Source: a virus
DNA: 32,772 bases
Reading direction: 5' to 3' (one strand)
Virus record (IMG/VR): IMGVR_UViG_3300044614_001837
Coordinates: 1-32,772 of that record
Both the position numbers and the translations under genes were made by a program. Position 1 is the stretch's first letter. Every line of letters begins with the position of its first letter. Below are positions 1 through 8,857 of the stretch, in pieces. Under the pieces are notes generated by a model. The model was not told where the DNA came from. It saw only the letters and a list, made by a program, of their open reading frames with translations, and did no database searches.

Positions 1-2
1 TA

Positions 3-476
3 AGTTTTTCAAATTTTATGAATGGTACATCTATAACATCCATACCCGCTGATATATTTGATTTTTCACCTAATGTAACATCATTTGCTAGTGCATTTGC
101 AACAATTAATACAATATCAACTGTACCAACTGGATTATTTGATACTGCGGTAAATGTATCATCTTTTGCATCCTGTTTCTTTGCGTGTGCGAGTTTAACT
201 TCCGTACCATCAACTTTATTTGACCTAAATATCAATGTAACAAGCTTCTCTGGTACATTTAGAAATTGTAGAGCATTAACAAATGTATTACAATTTACAT
301 TTAATACAGCGGTAACAACATTCTCACAAGTTTATAATATGAGTTCAACTTCAAATGCTTTAGTAGGTACTGCTCCTGAATTATGGAATAGAGTACCAAC
401 ACCTGCTGGAACTGATGCATTTAGAAATTGCACCGGTTTAACAAACTTCGCATCAATACCACCAACATTTACTTAA
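3..476 (+). CDS. Tail fibre/adhesin C-terminal part with LRR (BspA/DUF285-like) repeats, 5' truncated
   Basis: The frame is open to the left edge, so the ATG at 18 is an internal Met and not the start. The bases before it encode SFSNF, which fits the repeat register. Four degenerate repeats of about 25-27 residues are visible. Each has a phase such as SFASxF, then LTSVP or ISTVP, then a LFD-type end (for example SFASCFFACASLTSVP). This pattern resembles BspA-like/DUF285 leucine-rich surface repeats. The end (WNRVPTPAGTDAFRNCTGL) caps the array. Next to a tail-chaperone-like gene and a giant fibre, it is most likely the receptor-binding or distal part of a virion fibre. The role is inferred from context; the repeat structure is directly visible. 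Confidence 0.6.
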   Translation, partial: SFSNFMNGTSITSIPADIFDFSPNVTSFASAFATINTISTVPTGLFDTAVNVSSFASCFFACASLTSVPSTLFDLNINVTSFSGTFRNCRALTNVLQFTFNTAVTTFSQVYNMSSTSNALVGTAPELWNRVPTPAGTDAFRNCTGLTNFASIPPTFT

Positions 477-477
477 T

Positions 478-921
478 ATGTATTTACGAATTATAAATAA
501 TGAAATCAGTTATCCTTATACAATTAAGGATTTAAAAGCTGCGCATAGAAATATTACATTCCCAAATGAAATTGGAGAAGAAACTATGACTCAATTTGGT
601 TTATATGAAGTTGAACAAACTCCAAAACCAAATGATTACACAAAAAATATTACCGAAGGAACGCCAATATTAGTGGATGGTGTATATTATCAAAATTGGG
701 TTCAAGTAAATGCATCCGAAAGTGAAATAGATTACAGATTAGAAAATCAATGGTTTGTTGTTAGAGAAATTCGAAACGAATTATTATCAGAGTGCGATTG
801 GACGCAATTATCGGATATTCCATCCGAAACAAAAGTAATTTGGTCTGAATACAGACAATCTTTAAGAGATATCACATCTCAAACTAATCCATTTAATATA
901 ACTTGGCCGGTTAAACCTTAA
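478..921 (+). CDS. Phage tail assembly chaperone-like protein (Phage_tail_APC type)
   Basis: 147 residues, starting one base after the stop of the fibre gene, so the two are probably translationally coupled. The C-terminal third (residues about 98-147) reads RNELLSECDWTQLSDIP, then YRQSLRDI, then NITWPVKP. This is the R-N-x-L-L-x-x-x-D-W-T-Q-L and Y-R-Q-x-L-R-D-I plus terminal W-P-x-x-P pattern of small tail-fibre assembly/chaperone proteins (Pfam Phage_tail_APC). The N-terminal half has no recognised domain. Proteins of this kind commonly sit just after a fibre gene and help fold or attach it, which fits the neighbour. The family call is by motif only. Confidence 0.7.
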   Translation: MYLRIINNEISYPYTIKDLKAAHRNITFPNEIGEETMTQFGLYEVEQTPKPNDYTKNITEGTPILVDGVYYQNWVQVNASESEIDYRLENQWFVVREIRNELLSECDWTQLSDIPSETKVIWSEYRQSLRDITSQTNPFNITWPVKP

Positions 922-930
922 AAGGGAAAA

Positions 931-944
931 TATTTATATTTATA
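931..944 (+). promoter_or_regulatory. Candidate phage late promoter motif (two overlapping TATTTATA)
   Basis: TATTTATA occurs at 931-938 and again, overlapping, at 937-944. It lies 28-41 bases before the start codon of the gene at 972, in the short gap after the chaperone gene. It belongs to a recurring set of the same octamer before virion genes in this window. Function is inferred from position. Confidence 0.5.
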
Positions 945-971
945 CCTATAACAAAAAGCATATAGATATAG

Positions 972-1238
972 ATGATTATACATAGTCCAATATTTTCGGG
1001 TTCAATTACACAGGCATTATCTGCTTACGCAAATTTAAGTGGCTCATTTACTGGCTCTTTTAAAGGAACTATTGATGTTCAACAGGCATCATTTGATAAT
1101 CTTATTGTAAACAATAGTTTGGCAGTAAGTGGCTCTATAAGAATGACTGGTTCAATGAATTTAACAGATGGTGGATATTTAGTAGATGGAGTTGATGTAT
1201 TGGATTCGTCTATTGCATTTGCAATAGCATTAGGATAA
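972..1238 (+). CDS. Small Gly/Ser/Thr-rich virion protein, probably fibre-associated
   Basis: 88 residues. I do not recognise a named family. The composition is rich in G, S and T with the phrases NLSGSFTGSFKGT and LAVSGSIRMTGSMNL, which resemble the beta-rich N-terminal part of the giant fibre downstream. It ends in GGYLVDGVDVLDSS. It is the first gene after a TATTTATA motif and is followed after 13 bases by the next small gene, so 972-8853 and probably 9289 form one late transcription unit. No signal peptide or membrane segment is visible. A structural role is inferred from composition and context only. Confidence 0.6.
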   Translation: MIIHSPIFSGSITQALSAYANLSGSFTGSFKGTIDVQQASFDNLIVNNSLAVSGSIRMTGSMNLTDGGYLVDGVDVLDSSIAFAIALG

Positions 1239-1251
1239 AAAAAATAAAAAA

Positions 1252-1584
1252 ATGGCAAACGCATTTAAAAATAGTATAACGGGTTCAATTGGAACATCAG
1301 GTGTTAAAGTTTACGAAACTCCTGTTAATACATCTACAACTGTAATTGGTGTTGGTGTAGCGAATGTAAACACAAATAATATTTCAGTTAGTGTGATGGT
1401 TAGAGATAACTCCGCAAATAAAGTTGTATATGTTGTGAAAGATTCACTAATTTTACCTGGTAGTTCTAACATATTGGTTGGTGGTGAGCAAAAATTAGTT
1501 TTAGAAGCTGGAGATTTTCTTTCAGTAACCTCATCATTAGCTAACTCTGCGGATGTAATTGTTTCAGTATTGGAGATAACATAA
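1252..1584 (+). CDS. Small beta-rich virion protein, function unknown
   Basis: 110 residues, hydrophobic and beta-prone, with alternating V/I patterns such as VIGVGVANV, ISVSVMV and VVYVVKDSLIL, then LEAGDFLSVTSS. This looks like a single beta-sandwich domain, of a kind often seen as small accessory structural proteins near fibres in marine and freshwater myoviruses. There are no Cys residues, no signal peptide and no catalytic motif. The start ATG follows an A-rich leader (AAAAAAATAAAAA), which suits a Bacteroidota host. It lies 12 bases before the fibre gene, so co-expression with it is likely. Function is not assigned. Confidence 0.6.
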   Translation: MANAFKNSITGSIGTSGVKVYETPVNTSTTVIGVGVANVNTNNISVSVMVRDNSANKVVYVVKDSLILPGSSNILVGGEQKLVLEAGDFLSVTSSLANSADVIVSVLEIT

Positions 1585-1596
1585 AAGTTTTAATGA

Positions 1597-4500
1597 ATGG
1601 AATATTTAGGCGGTAACCCTAATGGTTTAAATCAACAAACTAAAGATAAAATTTCTTTATTTGTAAGCGGGAGTAGAATAGCTAATTTCTCATCTCAATC
1701 GGTAGATGTAGTTGGTAATTTTAGTGCATCTAAGATTCAAACTGATGAAATTGATTCTTTTGGTAATAATCCGCTTCAAATAAACACAAATACACAAATT
1801 AGTGGTTCGATTAATATTTCATCATCAATATCCGCATCTTTATTTAGAGGCGATGGTGGTGGTTTATTTAATATAAGTGCCGCATCTATTGGTGATTTAG
1901 ATAGATTAAAATCTGGTTCGGCAACTGCAATAATTTCTCCAAATAAAGGACTAATAGTTAATACTGACTTAACAGTAGCAGGTACAATAAATGCAACTGA
2001 ATTAAAAGTAATTTATATTTCATCATCTATAATTTATTCATCTGGTTCAAATAAATTTGGTGACTCTCAACTCGATAAACAAGAATTCACAGGAAGTGTT
2101 GGGATAACAGGTTCACTATCATTTGGAGATGGTTCATTGCAACAAGATGGTAGTACAAATGAAGTTTTAGTTTATAATTCATCAACTGGTAAAATTGGTA
2201 TAAAAACCGCAGCGGCAACTTCCGGTACATCAGGAACTTCCGGTACATCTGGTACTTCGGGTACAAGTGGAACATCTGGTACATCTGGTACTTCGGGTAC
2301 AAGTGGAACATCTGGATTAGATGGTTCTTCGGGAACATCAGGAACTTCTGGTACATCCGGCACTTCAGGAACATCAGGAACTTCCGGAACATCTGGAACA
2401 TCTGGTTCTTCCGGAACATCGGGAACATCAGGCAGTAGTGGAACTTCTGGTACAAGTGGTTCATCAGGAACATCTGGTACTTCTGGTTCTACTGGTAGTA
2501 GTGGTACAACCGGGTCATCTGGTACTTCTGGTTCATCCGGAACAAGTGGCACGCGTGGAACATCAGGAACTTCTGGAATAAGTGGTTCATCTGGAACATC
2601 GGGATCAAGAGGTACATCGGGAACTTCTGGAATAAGTGGAACATCAGGAACAACAGGCTCAGCCGGTACATCTGGTATAAGTGGTAGTAGTGGTACATCT
2701 GGCTCTGGAGGAACTTCGGGAACTTCGGGAACATCTGGAATAACGGGAGCAGGTGGTGGAACTGGTTCGGCCGGTTCTGCAGGAACTTCCGGTACATCAG
2801 GAACTTCCGGAACATCGGGAATAACTGGAGCTGGCGGAACTGCAGGTTCATCGGGAACATCAGGCACATCTGGTACATCGGGAACAAGAGGAACTTCTGG
2901 AACTTCGGGAGTAAGTGGAGCTGGTGGTGGTAGTGGTTCAGCGGGTACGTCAGGTTCATCGGGAACTTCGGGAACTTCTGGAACATCAGGAACTTCTGGA
3001 ACATCTGGAAGCAGTGGTTCATCGGGTACTTCAGGTACTTCTGGATTAGGGGGTTCATCAGGAACTTCCGGTACATCTGGAACTTCTGGTACAAGTGGAG
3101 CACAAGGTTCTTCGGGAACATCGGGAACTTCTGGTACAAGTGGTTCGGCAGGAACTTCTGGAACTTCTGGTAGTGGAACTTCTGGTACATCGGGAACATC
3201 AGGAATAAGTGGAACATCTGGTACATCTGGAATAAGTGGTACATCGGGAACATCTGGTACAAGTGGAAGTGCCGGTACATCTGGAATAAGTGGTACATCG
3301 GGAACTTCTGGCACAAGTGGAACTAGAGGAACATCTGGTACATCTGGAATAAGTGGAACTTCTGGAACTTCAGGAAGTAGTGGTACATCAGGTTCATCTG
3401 GAACAAGTGGAACTCGAGGAACATCGGGAACATCAGGAATATCTGGCACATCGGGAACTTCTGGTTCAAGCGGTACATCGGGAACATCTGGCACAAGCGG
3501 TACTAGAGGTACATCTGGCACAAGTGGAAGTAGTGGTACATCGGGTTCTTCTGGCACAAGTGGAAGTAGTGGTACATCAGGTTCTGCTGGTACATCCGGA
3601 TTATTGGCATTAACTGGTACAACTGATAATGGTGTAATTACTTTAAACGGAAGTGCACCAAACGGGACAGTAGAATCAAATTTAACTTTCAATGGTACTC
3701 TATTAACAGTAACTGGTAACGCTACAATTACTGGTGACCTTACTGTAAGTGGTACTACAACATATATTAATACAACAACTTTAAATGTAGGTGATAACAT
3801 CATTACATTAAATGCAGATATTGGAGCATCAACGGCACCAACTGAAAATGCCGGCATAGAAATTAAGAGAGGTAATGCGGCAACAAAACAATTCATTTGG
3901 AATGAAAGTACGGATAGATGGTCATTTGATGATACTATAAACGTATCAGGTAATGTAGTTCTTAGTGGTACAATTGATACTGGAATAGGTGCAACTGAGG
4001 TTTATTTAATGGACCAAAACGTAAGAACTACCGATGCTGTAACATTTGCAACCGTTAATACCGGACAAGGTGCTAATGAATTATATGCAATGGACCAAAA
4101 TGTTCGTACAACGGACGCAGTAACATTTGCAACTGTAAATACTGGACAAGGTGCAAATGAATTGTACGCAATGGACCAGGCGGTTCGTACAACCGATGCT
4201 GTAACATTTGCAACCGTAAATACCGGACAGGGGGCTACGGAAGTTCATTTAATGAATCAAAATCTTAGAACAACCGATTCACCTACATTTGTAAACGTAA
4301 CATCAAACTTAAGTGGTATAGCAACATCGGCTAATCTACTAAACGCATTGGCTAACTATGGTTGGAATGCAGCAACCTTACCAACTTCATTTGGACAAGG
4401 TATAACAAACGCATTTGTTTCATCGGCAGAAGGATTTCCAAATTATGGTTCTGTAATGATGATGAGAACATATGCTGGTGGTGGTGGTTCATTACAATTA

Positions 4501-7500
4501 TATACACCATATAGTTCTGTTTATGGTGGTACTAGATTACAAGCTCGTTTTGGTGATTATGGTGTAAGTAGTGGTAACTCTTGGACTGCATGGAGATTGA
4601 TATTAGATAGTGTAAGTGACCCTTATGCATATAATATGAATCAGTATGTGAGAACAACTGATAATGTAACATTCAATCAGGTAATATCTTCAACTGGAGT
4701 TTATGCGGCCGGTACATCTGGATTTTATAGTACAACATATGCTGGTAATGTTAGAAATCCAATTTGGAGATTTGGAAATGCCGATGGATATGGTATAAGT
4801 TACTTCCAAGGAAATGCTGGAGCTTATAGTAACTTAGATACCATTGGTATTCATATGGGAACAGCAACAGCTGCAGGTTCTCAATGGCAGTTCAATCAAG
4901 CAGATAATTCATTTAGGTCATCAGGTCCAATATACTTTACAAACTATCTTTATGGTAATAGTAAGCAAGCATTAGATACAACTGATTCTTATTTAAGATT
5001 AAACCAAGCTAATCAATTTAGTAGTGGTACTTATACCCCATATAACTTTAGAGCAGATGGTACAATTTATGTAGGTGGTACATCATACTATATTAATAGT
5101 AGTACATCTCGCTTAAATGCACTCGAAACATCAGATAGAGTTGTAATTGGCGGAAACTTTAGCAATCAAGCATATAGTTCGGTAGCTTCTACTAGATTAC
5201 ATTTTGGTGGAGGTGATAGTGATGCAAATTCAAATTATTACATAGGTACTAACTTAGAAAACTTTGGAGGTAATTATACTAAGTTAGATTTAAGATGGCA
5301 CACTGGTATTCGTATGGGTGCACAAGCTGGCTATGGTGGGGTTAGGATATTTGATTCAGAAGATTTAGGAACTAGATTATTTTCAGTTGGTGAAGGTGAT
5401 ACGCATGTAAGGGTAACAAATAATTTATATGTTGCAAACAATTTATTTTTTACCAACTATCTTTATGGTAATAACAAACAAGCACTAGACACAACCGATG
5501 GTTGGTTGAGATTAAACCAGGCTAATCAATTTAGTAATGGTACTTATACTCCGTATGTATTAAGAACGGATGGTGGATTTGAATCATATGGTTCAACAAG
5601 ATTAAGAAATAATTATAGTAGTGGAGCAACCATTATATTAGATTTAGATAACGCATCTCATTATGGTTTAATAGATTTTAGAGAAAATAATTCACATAAA
5701 GGATTTTTTGGATTAGGTGGTACATCACAATCATTTGGAACATATGCAGCATATACCGCAGATGGTTTCAGTTGGAATCACGATGGCGCTGGTAAAATGA
5801 TTATTTCCAATAGAGGTGCATCAAAAAGAATTGATTTAAATACAGGAACTGAAGGTAATTCCAATTTTACTACATTAAGAATGACAAATCAGGATGTTTT
5901 TATAACTCCTGATTCCAATACCGGTAATTTACGTTCACCACTTTTTTATATTCAAAATGATACAACTTATTTATGGAATAGTAATAGAATAGTAGTAAAC
6001 CAAGTAACATTCCCTTATAGAGAATGGGATTTTGGTTGGGGAGCACATGGTACTGGAAGTGGTACACAACCAATGTCATTTAGAATGTGGGATAACTACA
6101 CTCAAGGTGGAGCACCATCTTCATATGGTACATTGATTGAATATTATGGGTTGGTAGGTCACCAACATGACCAATTTTATTTCTATCAGGGTGAAATTCT
6201 TCATAGATACGGGTGGTATGGTACTACAAACTGGCAAAGTGGATGGAGAGCAATGTTGCATGCTGGAAACTATTCTGGATACGCAATTCCTGTTTCTGGT
6301 GGTATAAATATGACCGGTTCTTATGGTTTGAATGATAATAGATTATACCTAAGAACTAATGGTGATACAAACCACTTTTTATGGAATGCAGCCGATGATT
6401 GGGAAGAATTGGTATTTTATTCTGGAACTGGATTTAGAATAGCAGGTAGTAATGGTGGTAACTATGCACAAATAACCACATCAGGTATCAACGCCACAAA
6501 TATGACCATTGGTGGTGCACAGGTTTGGTATAATAGTGGTGGCTGGATGGCCGATTTCGCTTCTTATGGATTTACTAGACATTGGGGCATTAATGTTTCT
6601 GGTGGAGAGTTTGTTACTTTATATGCAAGTGGACAAGTATCTACATTAATTGATGGTAGTTATTTTGCTGGGGAAAATAATGGATTCTTCTCATTGAATG
6701 GTTCTAATCAATACACATCAAGAGTAGGTTTCTCTAATAGTGGTGGTGGTGTTGCAAACTTCAACGCACCAATCCGAATCAATACAAACAATAACATTTA
6801 TTTAGATTACAACTACGGACAATCTATTGTGGGGGTTTATACATCTACTAGATACCAGGGTGTATTCGCAATGGGTGATTCATATAAATTGGCAATTGAT
6901 GGTTCATCTCCTGGTTCTTTATATGGTTTAGCTTGGTCACATCCAAACGCTGGAGGACAAGCATCATTGGGTTTAAATGACCACGGCTTGTTGGTAATGA
7001 ACTATGGTACTACATTTGCGGGAATTTCTTCTAGAATTTGGGCAAGAGACCAAATGAACGCACCAATTTACTATGATAGAAATACTGCATTTTATTTGGA
7101 TGGTGATTCTAATTCTAGATTAAATCACGGAAGATTTGTTGGTTCATCTGGATATTATTCATTATTATTAGGACCTGATACATTGGCAACGAATGGTTCG
7201 ACTTCAGTATATCCTGATGGTGATAGATATGGATTGGTATTGAATGCACCATATTATCCACATCTTTATATTAATTCATACGCAGATAGTGGTAATACAA
7301 CGCATGGTGGTGTTTTATCATTCACTGGTATTAAAACTGCCGGCGGATTTAGAAGATGGGGCATTGGTATTGCAAACCGAAACCCGGATGAAATGAGTTT
7401 TGGATGGTATGACAACAACTATAACCCACATTATGGTGTGGGAATTAACTGGTCATATCCAGCATCTGTTTGGGTTGATACTGGTAATAATTGGTATGCT

Positions 7501-8853
7501 AGAGGTTCAATGAGAGCACCAATATTCTATGACCAAAATGATACTGGAAGGTATATGGACCCCAACGGACAATCATATATTGTTAATTTATGTGTTGGTC
7601 AAAACAATTACTCACACGCATATCCTGGCGTTCTTCAAGTAGGTAGTACATCTTATAACTATAACTTCTTAAATGGTAGTTGGGCAGGTGCAATTACAAC
7701 TGGTATATTAGCAAACTGCGCAGATGAATGGGAATTTGCTGTTCATGATAGTGGTACTAGGGTAGCATCGGCATTTATATTCCAAAGTGGACCTAATAGA
7801 TTCCTAATGGGTAGAGGTCTGTATTGGGGTACATCTTATGTTGAAGCTGCTGAATCTTCTAGAGCACCTATATTCTATGATTCAAATAATACATCATATT
7901 ATTGTGACCCAACCGGATATTCTCAATTAAGTTCTGGTGAAGCTAACAACTATTGGAGAGCAGCAAGATATGATATGACTGGAGTTGGTGGTAACTCTGG
8001 GCAAGGAGCACATGCATATTCTATCTTCCAAGAAGGTGGTGGATGGGGTTATCCTTATCCGGATTTAAGAATTGCATATCATACCGGTATTAAAATGGGA
8101 GCTAATGCTGGTTCGTATGAAGGTATTAGAATTTACGATGATTACCCAATGAGTAGCCTGTTAATACAATTAAGTGGTTCATCAAATTATTCATTCTGGT
8201 ATACTTGGCAGAGATTGGACGGTTATCATGGAATTTATTCTTACCTAAACTCTGCACACTTCTATCCAAATAACTCAACTTATGGAACATGGAGAGTTGA
8301 TGGTAGTAGAAATGGATATGGTGGTATATTATTTGATGTAGGTAATACACCGGTTGTAATGTTTGATGGAGGTGGTAATGGTGGTATTTATTATCAATCT
8401 GGTAGATGGATGTTCTATCATTATTTCCCATACAATTGTGTAGGTGTAAACACATCTTCAACATCACCTTCGTATGGTATGTATGTTAGTAGGGGTATCT
8501 ACGCTACTGAAAACATTGTGGCGTATTCCGATAGACGTGCAAAAGAAAATATAGAAACAATAGATTCTGCATTAGATAAAGTTTTACAATTAAGAGGAGT
8601 TTACTATAATAGAATTGATGATGTAGATAAGAAAAGACAAGTTGGGGTAATTGCACAAGAAGTTGAAGAAGTATTACCTGAAGTAGTAACTTATTGTGGT
8701 GTTAATGATGAGTATGGAGTTGCATATGGTAATCTGGCTGGTATACTAATTGAAGCAGTTAAGGAACAAAATAAAATAATAGAAAAACAATCAGACGAAA
8801 TTAAAGAATTAAAAGAAATTTTAAATAATTTAATACTTAATATTAAAGGATAA
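1597..8853 (+). CDS. Giant tail fibre: collagen-like Gly-X-Y stalk, repeat shaft and C-terminal Peptidase S74 chaperone
   Basis: 2418 residues. Residues 1-208 are a beta-rich head-proximal part. Residues 210-668 are a Gly-X-Y repeat of mostly GTS with some GSS, GIS, GTR and GAG triplets. Residues 669-797 include TVTGNATITGDLTVSGTT, a shaft-like phase. Residues about 798-905 are four tandem 27-residue units. The long remainder (about 906-2310) is rich in G, N, Y and W and carries repeated APIFYD-type motifs. The end (2311-2418) matches the intramolecular chaperone domain Peptidase_S74: YSDRRAKENI with the Ser2311/Lys2316 dyad, then GVIAQEVEEVLPEVV and a closing coiled coil (EQNKIIEKQSDEIKEL). 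In this family the chaperone trimerises the fibre and cuts itself off before the Ser. The protein is very probably the main host-binding fibre. Confidence 0.92.
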   Translation: MEYLGGNPNGLNQQTKDKISLFVSGSRIANFSSQSVDVVGNFSASKIQTDEIDSFGNNPLQINTNTQISGSINISSSISASLFRGDGGGLFNISAASIGDLDRLKSGSATAIISPNKGLIVNTDLTVAGTINATELKVIYISSSIIYSSGSNKFGDSQLDKQEFTGSVGITGSLSFGDGSLQQDGSTNEVLVYNSSTGKIGIKTAAATSGTSGTSGTSGTSGTSGTSGTSGTSGTSGTSGLDGSSGTSGTSGTSGTSGTSGTSGTSGTSGSSGTSGTSGSSGTSGTSGSSGTSGTSGSTGSSGTTGSSGTSGSSGTSGTRGTSGTSGISGSSGTSGSRGTSGTSGISGTSGTTGSAGTSGISGSSGTSGSGGTSGTSGTSGITGAGGGTGSAGSAGTSGTSGTSGTSGITGAGGTAGSSGTSGTSGTSGTRGTSGTSGVSGAGGGSGSAGTSGSSGTSGTSGTSGTSGTSGSSGSSGTSGTSGLGGSSGTSGTSGTSGTSGAQGSSGTSGTSGTSGSAGTSGTSGSGTSGTSGTSGISGTSGTSGISGTSGTSGTSGSAGTSGISGTSGTSGTSGTRGTSGTSGISGTSGTSGSSGTSGSSGTSGTRGTSGTSGISGTSGTSGSSGTSGTSGTSGTRGTSGTSGSSGTSGSSGTSGSSGTSGSAGTSGLLALTGTTDNGVITLNGSAPNGTVESNLTFNGTLLTVTGNATITGDLTVSGTTTYINTTTLNVGDNIITLNADIGASTAPTENAGIEIKRGNAATKQFIWNESTDRWSFDDTINVSGNVVLSGTIDTGIGATEVYLMDQNVRTTDAVTFATVNTGQGANELYAMDQNVRTTDAVTFATVNTGQGANELYAMDQAVRTTDAVTFATVNTGQGATEVHLMNQNLRTTDSPTFVNVTSNLSGIATSANLLNALANYGWNAATLPTSFGQGITNAFVSSAEGFPNYGSVMMMRTYAGGGGSLQLYTPYSSVYGGTRLQARFGDYGVSSGNSWTAWRLILDSVSDPYAYNMNQYVRTTDNVTFNQVISSTGVYAAGTSGFYSTTYAGNVRNPIWRFGNADGYGISYFQGNAGAYSNLDTIGIHMGTATAAGSQWQFNQADNSFRSSGPIYFTNYLYGNSKQALDTTDSYLRLNQANQFSSGTYTPYNFRADGTIYVGGTSYYINSSTSRLNALETSDRVVIGGNFSNQAYSSVASTRLHFGGGDSDANSNYYIGTNLENFGGNYTKLDLRWHTGIRMGAQAGYGGVRIFDSEDLGTRLFSVGEGDTHVRVTNNLYVANNLFFTNYLYGNNKQALDTTDGWLRLNQANQFSNGTYTPYVLRTDGGFESYGSTRLRNNYSSGATIILDLDNASHYGLIDFRENNSHKGFFGLGGTSQSFGTYAAYTADGFSWNHDGAGKMIISNRGASKRIDLNTGTEGNSNFTTLRMTNQDVFITPDSNTGNLRSPLFYIQNDTTYLWNSNRIVVNQVTFPYREWDFGWGAHGTGSGTQPMSFRMWDNYTQGGAPSSYGTLIEYYGLVGHQHDQFYFYQGEILHRYGWYGTTNWQSGWRAMLHAGNYSGYAIPVSGGINMTGSYGLNDNRLYLRTNGDTNHFLWNAADDWEELVFYSGTGFRIAGSNGGNYAQITTSGINATNMTIGGAQVWYNSGGWMADFASYGFTRHWGINVSGGEFVTLYASGQVSTLIDGSYFAGENNGFFSLNGSNQYTSRVGFSNSGGGVANFNAPIRINTNNNIYLDYNYGQSIVGVYTSTRYQGVFAMGDSYKLAIDGSSPGSLYGLAWSHPNAGGQASLGLNDHGLLVMNYGTTFAGISSRIWARDQMNAPIYYDRNTAFYLDGDSNSRLNHGRFVGSSGYYSLLLGPDTLATNGSTSVYPDGDRYGLVLNAPYYPHLYINSYADSGNTTHGGVLSFTGIKTAGGFRRWGIGIANRNPDEMSFGWYDNNYNPHYGVGINWSYPASVWVDTGNNWYARGSMRAPIFYDQNDTGRYMDPNGQSYIVNLCVGQNNYSHAYPGVLQVGSTSYNYNFLNGSWAGAITTGILANCADEWEFAVHDSGTRVASAFIFQSGPNRFLMGRGLYWGTSYVEAAESSRAPIFYDSNNTSYYCDPTGYSQLSSGEANNYWRAARYDMTGVGGNSGQGAHAYSIFQEGGGWGYPYPDLRIAYHTGIKMGANAGSYEGIRIYDDYPMSSLLIQLSGSSNYSFWYTWQRLDGYHGIYSYLNSAHFYPNNSTYGTWRVDGSRNGYGGILFDVGNTPVVMFDGGGNGGIYYQSGRWMFYHYFPYNCVGVNTSSTSPSYGMYVSRGIYATENIVAYSDRRAKENIETIDSALDKVLQLRGVYYNRIDDVDKKRQVGVIAQEVEEVLPEVVTYCGVNDEYGVAYGNLAGILIEAVKEQNKIIEKQSDEIKELKEILNNLILNIKG
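2221..3600 (+). repeat. Collagen-like Gly-X-Y coding repeat (about 150 triplets)
   Basis: Gly recurs every third residue for residues 210-668 of the fibre. The only phase break I see is a two-residue unit (GS) near 3169-3174. GTS dominates and proline is absent. The DNA is not a simple repeat: Thr and Ser codons vary (ACA, ACT; TCA, TCT, TCC, TCG, AGT), although near-exact local copies occur around 2251-2316. Confidence 0.95.
3988..4311 (+). repeat. Four tandem 81-bp (27-residue) repeats in the fibre
   Basis: Units start at 3988, 4069, 4150 and 4231. Each encodes G-A-x-E-x-x-x-M-D/N-Q-x-x-RTTD followed by a T-F-x-x-V phase. Units 2 and 3 differ by one residue (N or A before VRTTD). Unit 4 is diverged. 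A lone relative (MNQYVRTTDNVTF) appears near 4636-4675. Confidence 0.9.
4936..5583 (+). repeat. Duplicated 45-residue module in the fibre (4936-5070 and 5449-5583)
   Basis: Two 135-bp segments encode FTNYLYGN, KQALDTTD, LRLNQANQFS and GTYTPY in the same order with a few substitutions. They are 513 bp apart start to start. This looks like duplication of a fibre shaft module. The segment between the copies is not itself duplicated. Confidence 0.85.
7052..7925 (+). repeat. Three dispersed APIFYD-type motifs in the fibre
   Basis: NAPIYYDRNTAFYLD (about 7052-7120), RAPIFYDQNDTGRYMDP (about 7510-7585) and RAPIFYDSNNTSYYCDP (about 7858-7925) are copies of one short motif spaced about 350-450 bp apart. 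A weaker copy is SPLFYIQNDTTYLW near 5935. Motifs of this kind recur in S74-type fibres and mark shaft repeats. Confidence 0.8.
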
Positions 8854-8857
8854 TAAT

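Noticed and set aside
18-20. ATG at 18 as start of the first gene
   Set aside because: The frame is open to the left edge and the preceding residues (SFSNF) fit the repeat register, so the gene is truncated by the window.
2221-3600. CRISPR-like or satellite array
   Set aside because: The period is 9 bases at codon level with no spacers. It is an in-frame protein repeat inside a complete fibre gene.
2172-3896. Long minus-strand open frame (574 codons) rich in PEVPDVP
   Set aside because: It is the mirror of the Gly-Thr-Ser repeat; the absence of stops follows from the codon pattern. No promoter or sensible start is visible.
8381-8395. TATTTATT inside the fibre gene as another late promoter
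   Set aside because: It lies in coding sequence far from a start codon and is the weaker variant. It shows that this variant alone is poor evidence.
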